DNA of 13,784 nt, taken from the NCBI GenBank assembly GCA_002403785.1, contig DHIM01000297.1:31011-44794 (forward strand), written 5' to 3'. Under the pieces are notes generated by a model. The model had not been told where the DNA came from, did not search any database, and saw nothing but the letters and a program-made list of their open reading frames with translations. This document shows positions 9,214 to 13,784 of this stretch, piece after piece. Source of the DNA: Clostridium sp. UBA4746. GTDB taxonomy: Bacteria; Bacillota; Clostridia; Clostridiales; Clostridiaceae. Both the position numbers and the translations under genes were made by a program. Within the stretch, counting starts at the first letter, position 1; the number at the start of each line of letters is the position of its first letter.

Positions 9214-9263
9214 ATCAATAAATAACTATTATATATTAAAAAATTATAAAAGTATTTATTGAT
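9214..9263. repeat. Perfect 11-bp inverted repeat at the dfx leader
   Basis: ATCAATAAATA (9214-9224) and TATTTATTGAT (9253-9263) are exact reverse complements separated by 28 bp. The left arm begins 5 nt after the candidate -10 box, near the expected transcription start, and the right arm ends 10 nt before the Shine-Dalgarno sequence. It may be an operator or a 5' UTR stem. It does not match the PerR box. Confidence 0.45.
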
Positions 9264-9287
9264 TTCAAAATTTAAGGAGGAATAAAA

Positions 9288-9662
9288 ATGACTGAATTAA
9301 GACAAATTTACAAATGTGATATATGTGGCAATATAGTTGAGGTTGTTCATAATTCTGGAGGAACTTTAGTCTGCTGTGGACAAAATATGACGCTTAAAGA
9401 AGAAAATACTCAAGAGGCAGCGGTTGAAAAACATATACCAGTATCTGAAAAAATACAGGGTGGGATTAAAGTTAAGGTTGGAGCAGTAGAGCATCCATCA
9501 CTTGAGGAACATCATATTGAATTTATTGAAGTACACACAGAAAATAAGGTCTACAGAAAGTTCTTAAAACCAGGCGAAAAACCAGAAGCAGAATTTAAAA
9601 TAGAAGAAGAAGTGTTATTTGTTAGAGAATACTGTAATTTACATGGACTTTGGAAAGGATAA
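9288..9662 (+). CDS. dfx: Desulfoferrodoxin (two-iron superoxide reductase)
   Basis: This enzyme reduces superoxide to hydrogen peroxide without releasing oxygen, in the cytoplasm of anaerobes, usually taking electrons from rubredoxin. The 124-residue protein has the full two-domain layout. The N-terminal desulforedoxin-like domain carries the four iron ligands of centre I (Cys10, Cys13, Cys29, Cys30). The C-terminal domain carries the centre II ligands His49, His69, His75, Cys116 and His119, with the E47-K48-H49 motif that in the family supplies the catalytic Glu and Lys. No ligand is missing, and the length is normal for the family. AAGGAGG (9274-9280) lies 7 nt before the ATG, so the start is secure. 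It is probably monocistronic: the upstream gene is divergent and the downstream gene has its own T-box leader. No rubredoxin or peroxidase partner is in the window. The upstream inverted repeats could mediate oxidative-stress control, but no PerR box is evident. Confidence 0.97.
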   Translation: MTELRQIYKCDICGNIVEVVHNSGGTLVCCGQNMTLKEENTQEAAVEKHIPVSEKIQGGIKVKVGAVEHPSLEEHHIEFIEVHTENKVYRKFLKPGEKPEAEFKIEEEVLFVREYCNLHGLWKG

Positions 9663-9674
9663 TACTTGAGATTA

Positions 9675-9706
9675 TTGTTGATTATTTAAGCAAATAGGTA
9701 TACTAT
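9675..9706 (+). promoter_or_regulatory. Candidate sigma-A promoter for the T-box/trpS transcript
   Basis: TATACT (9699-9704) matches five of six -10 bases and is preceded at 18 nt by TTGTTG (9675-9680). An overlapping choice is TTGATT (9678-9683) with a 17-nt spacer and TACTAT (9701-9706). Either would start the transcript about 9711-9713, some 27 nt before the base of T-box stem I. Confidence 0.5.
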
Positions 9707-9741
9707 AAATATAAGATATTTTAATATATTATATTTATAGT
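9702..9741. repeat. Perfect 13-bp inverted repeat between dfx and the T-box
   Basis: ACTATAAATATAA (9702-9714) and TTATATTTATAGT (9729-9741) are exact reverse complements around a 14-nt loop. The left arm overlaps the candidate trpS -10 region and the right arm shares AGT with the 5' strand of T-box stem I (9739-9744). There is no U tract. It could end dfx transcription weakly, bind a protein, or compete with stem I folding. Confidence 0.5.
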
Positions 9742-9994
9742 CTTTGATGAGAAGTAAGTAAATTTAAAAACAAATTTAAAGAGAGTCGTTGTAGGTGTAA
9801 ATGCGATAATTATGTTTAAATTGAATGGGTCTCTAAGACTCGGGATGAAGTACAGTAGTCTTTGACGTTAGCCTTACGTTACAAAGGTAGGATATCATAG
9901 TGTATCTGTTTGAGAAGAAGCTTAACATAGCTTCTAAGTATTAGGTGGTACAGTGTATAATGCGCCCTATGGATTTATCCATAGGGCTTTTTTT
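9739..9994 (+). promoter_or_regulatory. Tryptophan T-box leader (tRNA-Trp-sensing riboswitch) of trpS
   Basis: This leader RNA couples trpS expression to uncharged tRNA-Trp. The stem I base pairs AGTCTT (9739-9744) with AAGACT (9835-9840), and GAGA (9749-9752) with TCTC (9830-9833). The loop-E strand AGTAAG (9753-9758) faces the specifier loop GAATGGG, which places the specifier codon UGG (Trp) at 9826-9828. AATTTAAA (9761-9768) and TTTAAATT (9815-9822) close the next helix, below the conserved AGAGAGTCGTTG distal region. A stem III hairpin has arms AGAAGCT (9916-9922) and AGCTTCT (9929-9935). The T-box sequence is TTAGGTGGTACAGTG (9941-9955), with UGGU at 9946-9949 to pair with the tRNA 3' end. 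Its UAGG can pair with CCUA (9966-9969) inside the terminator stem, giving the antiterminator alternative. The T-box core departs from the usual GGTGGNACCGCG. Confidence 0.95.
9964..9994 (+). terminator. Regulated intrinsic terminator of the trpS T-box
   Basis: GCCCTATGGA (9964-9973) and TCCATAGGGC (9978-9987) pair perfectly around TTTA and are followed by seven T (9988-9994). Its left arm contains the CCTA that the antiterminator uses, so the two structures exclude each other. It lies about 120 nt before the trpS start. Confidence 0.96.
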
Positions 9995-10113
9995 GTATTT
10001 AAGGCATTGATAAAATAATATATTGGATAGAATGCATATGAACTACTTAACGATGTGAATTGCATTGTGACCAAAGCATTATTTTGTCTCATTTATTTTA
10101 GGAGATGATTATT

Positions 10114-11112
10114 TTGGAAGAAAATAAAAAAGTAATATTTAGTGGAATTAAACCGTCTGGCGACTTAACTTTAGGAAATTATTTAGGAGCTATAAAAAAC
10201 TGGGTCAAATTACAGGAAGAATATGAATGCTATTTTTGTGTAGTGGATTTGCATGCAATAACAGTAAAGCAAGAACCGAAAGATTTGAGAAGAAGAACAT
10301 TGGAACTACTAGCTATTTATTTAGCGTCAGGCATTGATCCTGAGAAAAACACCCTGTTTATTCAATCACATGTGAGCGCACATTGTGAAGCTGCTTGGCT
10401 TTTAACTTGTTCCACTTACATGGGAGAATTAAGTAGAATGACTCAATATAAAGATAAATCTAAAAATAGTGGAGGAAGTATAGGAGCAGGTTTATTTAAC
10501 TATCCTACATTAATGGCAGCGGATATTTTATTATACCAAACTAATTTAGTACCAGTAGGAAAAGATCAACTTCAGCATCTTGAGATTTCAAGGGACATAG
10601 CTGAAAGATTTAATAGAACTTATAGCGATACATTTGTAATACCAGAATCTTATACAGCAAAATCCGGTGCTAAAATAATGGATTTACAGGAACCAACTAA
10701 GAAAATGTCTAAATCAGAGGAAAATGTTAATGGATACATATTAATAATGGACCCACCAGAAGTTATAAGAAAGAAAGTTAATAGAGCAGTTACAGATAGT
10801 TTAGGGATAGTAAAGTATAATGATGAACAATTAGGTGTTAAAAATTTAATTACCATACTGATGACTATAACTGGTATGCCTATAGAAGAAATAGAAGCAA
10901 AATATGAAGGATTAGGTTACTCTCAATTTAAAAAAGATGTAGCGGAAGCAATAGTTGCGGAGCTTGAACCTATACAAATAAAGACTAAGGAATTAATAGG
11001 TAATAAATCTTATCTAGAGGAAATTTATAAAAAAGGTTCTGAGAAAGCTAGCTATGTTGCTAATAAGACATTAAGAAAAATGCAAAAGAAAATAGGATTT
11101 ATACCAAGATAA
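10114..11112 (+). CDS. trpS: Tryptophan--tRNA ligase
   Basis: This cytoplasmic class I aminoacyl-tRNA synthetase charges tRNA-Trp with tryptophan. The PSG motif is followed by TLGNYLGA, the family's HIGH-equivalent, at residues 19-26, and KMSKS is at residues 197-201, both counted from TTG 10114. Other family stretches include FCVVDLHAITV, TYMGELSRMTQYKDKS and MAADILLYQTNLVPVGKDQ. The 332-residue length matches the usual 330-340. The start is chosen as TTG 10114 because AGGAG (10100-10104) sits 9 nt upstream. The in-frame ATG at 10105 directly abuts the AGGAG with no spacer, so ribosomes are unlikely to use it; using it would add M-I-I in front. Control is by the upstream tryptophan T-box. 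Downstream no gene shares its transcript within 640 bp. Confidence 0.97.
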   Translation: MEENKKVIFSGIKPSGDLTLGNYLGAIKNWVKLQEEYECYFCVVDLHAITVKQEPKDLRRRTLELLAIYLASGIDPEKNTLFIQSHVSAHCEAAWLLTCSTYMGELSRMTQYKDKSKNSGGSIGAGLFNYPTLMAADILLYQTNLVPVGKDQLQHLEISRDIAERFNRTYSDTFVIPESYTAKSGAKIMDLQEPTKKMSKSEENVNGYILIMDPPEVIRKKVNRAVTDSLGIVKYNDEQLGVKNLITILMTITGMPIEEIEAKYEGLGYSQFKKDVAEAIVAELEPIQIKTKELIGNKSYLEEIYKKGSEKASYVANKTLRKMQKKIGFIPR

Positions 11113-11131
11113 AAGTATTATATTCCCCTAC

Positions 11132-11339
11132 GTGTCTTGCAATCGGGTTCGAAACTTGAAATTTTATTAAGGAATTCTAATCTTTTGCAAACATAAAACA
11201 CCCTAACGCTCACATTCGGCGTCCTGCCTCAGGTTCGCTAGTCTGCACCCCATGTGCAGGCTTACGGGAATTTTATATTGACAAAAGAAGAATTCCTAGA
11301 TAAAATTTCAATGCTTTTTCACTTCTTCTTGCAAGTCAC
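11132..11339. repeat. Large imperfect inverted repeat (foldback element)
   Basis: Outer arms: GTGTCTTGCAA (11132-11142) against TTGCAAGTCAC (11329-11339), one mismatch. Inner arms: about 36 nt at 11155-11190 against 34 nt at 11278-11311, sharing the order TTGnAAAAG, GAATTCCT and ATAAAATTTCAA when one is reverse-complemented, with a few mismatches and indels. Between them are small hairpins, including CTGCAC (11243-11248) with GTGCAG (11254-11259) and CCTG with CAGG (11223-11233). The whole could be a MITE-like insertion or a structured RNA. No transposase or clear target-site duplication is visible. Confidence 0.55.
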
Positions 11340-11466
11340 TTCGAAGAAAACTTATACTATTATCTGTAATGCACTGCGGATAGTGCAAGAGAGAATGAAA
11401 CTAGAGAAAATTATTTTAGAATTATATTCGACGTTATGTCTCAGGTCTGCTGGACTGACGTAAGGG
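11217..11466 (+). repeat. Two related short modules (direct repeat, about 210 bp apart)
   Basis: Module A starts at 11217 with CGGCGTCCTGCCTCAGGT and module B at 11429 with CGACGTTATGTCTCAGGT; these 18-nt openings agree at 14 positions. Both continue with GCT, a GTCTG or GACTG word and a TTACGGG or GTAAGGG-type ending. Module A contains an extra hairpin. The similarity suggests two copies of one structural unit. Confidence 0.45.
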
Positions 11467-11476
11467 TACTTATCAT

Positions 11477-11507
11477 GAGCACATAACAATTTAATGGTTA
11501 TGTGCTC
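11477..11507. terminator. 11-bp hairpin, possible terminator of the trpS transcript
   Basis: GAGCACATAAC (11477-11487) and GTTATGTGCTC (11497-11507) are perfect reverse complements around a 9-nt loop. The following TGTGTTGTTT is T-rich but broken by G, so it is a weak intrinsic terminator at best, 365 nt after trpS. It may instead belong to the foldback region before it. Confidence 0.45.
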
Positions 11508-11621
11508 TGTGTTGTTTACAGAAGGTTTTGATTGCATAAACCTAGATGTTATGCCTTGGTATTAAAGGGGCTTTTAGCAGAATGATGGCATACAAATTTT
11601 ATATATGCAGTACATGCTTAG

Positions 11622-11650
11622 TTGACAGATATGTTGATAAAAGCTAAAAT
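11622..11650 (+). promoter_or_regulatory. Sigma-A promoter of prfC
   Basis: TTGACA (11622-11627), a 17-nt spacer and TAAAAT (11645-11650) form a near-consensus housekeeping promoter. Transcription would start about 11657, giving a leader of roughly 100 nt before prfC. That leader holds a hairpin with arms AATCAC (11684-11689) and GTGATT (11704-11709). The promoter shows that prfC need not depend on read-through from trpS. Confidence 0.75.
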
Positions 11651-11755
11651 TGATAGGTAGAGAAATGATAAGTGAAATTTTATAATCACGAGGTGTGCAG
11701 AGAGTGATTGTAGGAATATATATGAATGTACATATTATAAAAAAAAAGGGGAGAG

Positions 11756-13357
11756 ATGACCTTGGAGGATTACATAAAAGAGATTAAAAAGAGAAGAACG
11801 TTTGCTATAATTTCTCATCCAGATGCTGGTAAAACTACACTGACAGAAAAATTATTATTATACGGTGGTGCAATTAGGCTTGCAGGTTCAGTTAAAGCTA
11901 GAAAAGCGTCTAAACATGCAGTCTCAGATTGGATGGAAATAGAAAAACAAAGAGGTATTTCTGTTACATCTTCAGTTATGCAATTTAATTATAATGACTT
12001 TTGTATAAATATATTGGATACACCTGGGCATCAAGACTTTAGTGAAGATACGTATAGAACCCTTATGGCAGCAGATAGTGCGGTTATGATTATTGATGGT
12101 GCAAAAGGAGTAGAGGCACAAACAAGAAAGTTATTTCATGTCTGTAGTATTAGAGAAATACCTATTTTTACTTTTATTAACAAGATGGATAGAGAAACTA
12201 GAGATATATTTGAGCTTATGGAAGAGATAGAAAATGAATTTGGTATTAAATCTTACCCAATGAATTGGCCTATAGGTTGTGGGGTAGATTTTAAAGGTGT
12301 TTATGATAGACGGACAAAGGAAATTATCATTTTTGATGATGGAAAGCATGGTCAAATAGAAGCTAAAGAAACAAAAATTAATGTCAATGATGAAAAGGCA
12401 ATTGAACTTATTGGTGATTCACTTTATGGGAAGCTTATGGAAGATATGGAACTTCTAGATGTAGCGGGTGATGATTTTGATTTAGAAAAGGTGGCTAATG
12501 GAGAGCTTACCCCAGTATTTTTTGGAAGTGCATCAACTAATTTTGGAGTTGAACCATTTCTTGATAATTTTTTAAAATTAACATCACCTCCATTGCCAAG
12601 AAATTCGAGTATAGGAAAAATTGATGTTTATAGCAAAGATTTTTCTGCTTTTGTTTTTAAAATTCAGGCTAACATGAATAAAGCTCACAGAGATAGGATT
12701 GCTTTTATGAGAATTTGTTCTGGAGAGTTTGAAAAAGGTATGGATGTTTATCACGTGCAAGGTGGTAACAAGATAAAATTAGCACAACCTCAACAATTTT
12801 TAGCACAGGAGAGAGAAATAGTGGATACGGCTTATGCAGGAGATATTATTGGAGTCTTTGATCCTGGTATATTTAGCATAGGAGATACTATATGTTCTTC
12901 TTCTAATAAATTTCAGTTTGAAGGAATACCAACTTTTGCACCTGAACATTTTGCAAGGGTGAGAACTATTGATACTATGAAGAGAAAGCAATTTATAAAG
13001 GGAGTAACACAAATAGCTCAAGAGGGTGCAATTCAAGTATTTAAGGAACTTCATATAGGAATTGAACAGATTGTAGTTGGGGTCGTAGGAGTGCTACAGT
13101 TTGAGGTGTTAGAATTTAGACTTAAAAATGAGTATAATGTAGATATCAAAATTGAGAGATTAGTATTTAAACATATAAGATGGATTGAGAATAGTAATAT
13201 AGATAAAGAAAAGCTTAATTTGACTAGTGATACTAGAATAGTTAAAGACCTAAAGGATAGAGACTTATTATTGTTTCAAAATGATTGGGGTATTAGCTGG
13301 GCACTAGATCATAATAAAGGCTTGATTTTATCAGATGTTGGTAAAAATAACGACTAA
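11756..13357 (+). CDS. prfC: Peptide chain release factor 3 (RF3, translational GTPase)
   Basis: RF3 is a cytoplasmic GTPase that removes RF1 or RF2 from the ribosome after a finished peptide is released. GTPase motifs are all present, numbered from ATG 11756: G1 SHPDAGKTT (20-28), G2 region QRGISVTSS (65-73), G3 DTPGH (88-92), G4 NKMD (142-145) and a G5-like GSAS near 257-260. RF3-specific stretches include SDWMEIEKQRGIS, FSEDTYRTL, MNWPIGCG, VFKIQANMNKAHRDR and FAPEHFARVR. The 533 residues match the 520-530 of other RF3 proteins. The start is uncertain: GGGGAG (11748-11753) lies only 2 nt before ATG 11756 but 8 nt before an in-frame TTG at 11762. The ATG is kept because its MTL...Y..E..KRRTF opening aligns residue for residue with E. 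coli RF3. It has its own promoter and ends 8 bp before a terminator stem. Confidence 0.97.
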   Translation: MTLEDYIKEIKKRRTFAIISHPDAGKTTLTEKLLLYGGAIRLAGSVKARKASKHAVSDWMEIEKQRGISVTSSVMQFNYNDFCINILDTPGHQDFSEDTYRTLMAADSAVMIIDGAKGVEAQTRKLFHVCSIREIPIFTFINKMDRETRDIFELMEEIENEFGIKSYPMNWPIGCGVDFKGVYDRRTKEIIIFDDGKHGQIEAKETKINVNDEKAIELIGDSLYGKLMEDMELLDVAGDDFDLEKVANGELTPVFFGSASTNFGVEPFLDNFLKLTSPPLPRNSSIGKIDVYSKDFSAFVFKIQANMNKAHRDRIAFMRICSGEFEKGMDVYHVQGGNKIKLAQPQQFLAQEREIVDTAYAGDIIGVFDPGIFSIGDTICSSSNKFQFEGIPTFAPEHFARVRTIDTMKRKQFIKGVTQIAQEGAIQVFKELHIGIEQIVVGVVGVLQFEVLEFRLKNEYNVDIKIERLVFKHIRWIENSNIDKEKLNLTSDTRIVKDLKDRDLLLFQNDWGISWALDHNKGLILSDVGKNND

Positions 13358-13364
13358 TAAAAAA

Positions 13365-13395
13365 AGAAATCTCTTGATTATTTCAAGGGATTTCT
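13365..13395. terminator. Bidirectional terminator between prfC and the small membrane protein gene
   Basis: AGAAATCTCTTGA (13365-13377) and TCAAGGGATTTCT (13383-13395) form a 13-bp stem with one G.T-type pair and a 5-nt loop. On the minus strand it is followed by a long T-rich run (complement of 13358-13365), so it is strongest for the leftward gene. On the plus strand the downstream run (CTACGTTTAAT) is weak. Confidence 0.85.
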
Positions 13396-13412
13396 CTACG
13401 TTTAATATGTTT

Positions 13413-13568
13413 TCATATGCTTCTTTTTCTACTAGAAAAAACATCAATTACAAATACAATTGAAGCAACTATTAGTAGAATATTAATTAGGTCCCCACCT
13501 ATACTAAAAAGTACGCCTATTAACCAAAACAAAACTACAAAACCACCTAACCAACGCAAAACGGTCAT
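13413..13568 (-). CDS. Small membrane protein, Lmo0937/DUF5670 type
   Basis: A 51-residue protein beginning M-T-V-L-R-W-L-G-G. It has a hydrophobic segment (about 9-22, FVVLFWLIGVLFSI), a GG-D turn at 24-26, a second hydrophobic segment (about 27-43, LINILLIVASIVFVIDV) and a basic tail (SSRKRSI). This layout, with the tryptophan-rich first helix, the IGG(D/G)LIN turn and the Arg/Lys end, is that of the widespread Lmo0937-family small membrane proteins, whose function is not established. The start is secure: GGAGGTG lies 5 nt upstream on the minus strand. It converges on prfC across a shared terminator. No convincing promoter was found in the AT-rich 200 bp upstream. Family assignment is by recalled sequence pattern, not by a search. 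Confidence 0.8.
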   Translation of the reverse strand: MTVLRWLGGFVVLFWLIGVLFSIGGDLINILLIVASIVFVIDVFSSRKRSI

Positions 13569-13742
13569 ATGAACACCTCCATTCACAAAAATACTGATTT
13601 AATAGAAACCAAATATCTATAAAAATAAATCTAACTACTAAAATCAGATTTACCTATAAAATTAATAATTAACTTATATATATAGTATTTAGTAATTTAA
13701 CGATGTATATGCAAAACATATGTAAAATTATAATACAAAAAG

Positions 13743-13754
13743 TGTATGCATACA
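13743..13754. repeat. Perfect 12-bp palindrome next to a promoter
   Basis: TGTATGCATACA is its own reverse complement and ends 1 nt before the -35 box at 13756. The position suits an operator for a regulator of the gene beyond the right edge. No regulator family is recognised from it. Confidence 0.4.
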
Positions 13755-13755
13755 T

Positions 13756-13784
13756 TTGAAAAAATAATTTACATTGTATATAAT
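13756..13784 (+). promoter_or_regulatory. Sigma-A promoter reading out of the window to the right
   Basis: TTGAAA (13756-13761), a 17-nt spacer and TATAAT (13779-13784) match the housekeeping consensus in 4-5 of 6 and 6 of 6 bases with ideal spacing. Its gene would lie beyond the window. Confidence 0.6.

Larger units (their letters stand above)
11113..11510. other. Non-coding, hairpin-rich stretch after trpS
   Basis: I find no credible gene here. Two short open frames of 69 and 61 codons on opposite strands (11254-11463 and 11352-11537) lack ribosome binding sites and run through base-paired arms. The stretch contains a large imperfect foldback, two related GC-richer modules, a TGCACT/AGTGCA hairpin (11370-11387) and an 11-bp hairpin near 11492, which are listed separately. 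Base composition is richer in G+C than the neighbouring coding DNA over 11197-11268, suggesting a separate origin or structural constraint. Confidence 0.6.

Noticed and set aside
9207..9229. Direct repeat AATAACTAT twice, 14 bp apart, before dfx
   Set aside because: Nine AT-rich bases repeated in such DNA are likely chance and they overlap the better-supported inverted repeat.
9225..9252. Possible PerR box before dfx
   Set aside because: Words such as TTATAT and ATTATAAA occur, but no arrangement fits TTATAATnATTATAA; the similarity is only AT-richness.
11254..11463. Open frame of 69 codons (+) between trpS and prfC
   Set aside because: No ribosome binding site, begins inside a hairpin loop, runs through the right arm of the foldback and resembles no family I know.
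11352..11537. Open frame of 61 codons (-) in the same gap
   Set aside because: No ribosome binding site and it crosses the 11-bp hairpin at 11477-11507; open by chance in non-coding DNA.
11113..11755. Insertion sequence or IStron remnant between trpS and prfC
   Set aside because: No transposase fragment, intron core or target-site duplication could be recognised; only inverted arms are visible, so it is reported as a foldback.

Overview
The window is AT-rich. Its Shine-Dalgarno sites are strong (GGAGG type), its codon use is rich in AGA and ATA, and it carries a T-box leader and an anaerobe-type superoxide reductase. Together these point to a low-GC, strictly anaerobic Firmicute, most likely a Clostridium or close relative. 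This is inferred from gene content and base composition, not from a marker gene. No rRNA, tRNA, CRISPR array, intact transposase or phage gene was seen.

Layout, left to right. (1) Positions 91-8724 (+) encode one giant membrane enzyme of 2877 residues with the full architecture of cyclic beta-1,2-glucan synthases (NdvB/ChvB/Cgs). (2) A strong bidirectional terminator separates it from a convergent gene at 8770-8991 (-) for a small, acidic, tyrosine-rich protein of unknown function. (3) A divergent AT-rich region with several inverted repeats leads to dfx (9288-9662, +), a two-iron-centre desulfoferrodoxin. (4) A tryptophan T-box leader (9739-9994) with UGG specifier and a perfect terminator hairpin controls trpS (10114-11112, +). 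(5) About 640 bp follow without a credible gene. The first ~380 bp hold a foldback structure and two related GC-richer modules; the last ~130 bp hold a near-consensus promoter for the next gene. (6) prfC (11756-13357, +) encodes release factor 3. (7) A second bidirectional terminator separates prfC from a convergent 51-residue membrane protein gene of the Lmo0937/DUF5670 type (13413-13568, -). (8) The window ends on a promoter-like sequence reading out to the right.

The genes do not form a pathway. The glucan synthase makes a cell-surface or secreted beta-1,2-glucan, dfx detoxifies superoxide, and trpS and prfC serve translation. Each appears to be its own transcription unit. The best candidates for new biology are the stand-alone glucan synthase in a probable Gram-positive, the foldback element between trpS and prfC, the acidic small protein with a sporulation-type promoter match, and the inverted repeats around dfx and the T-box. 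I see no clear multi-gene novel defence or metabolic system here.
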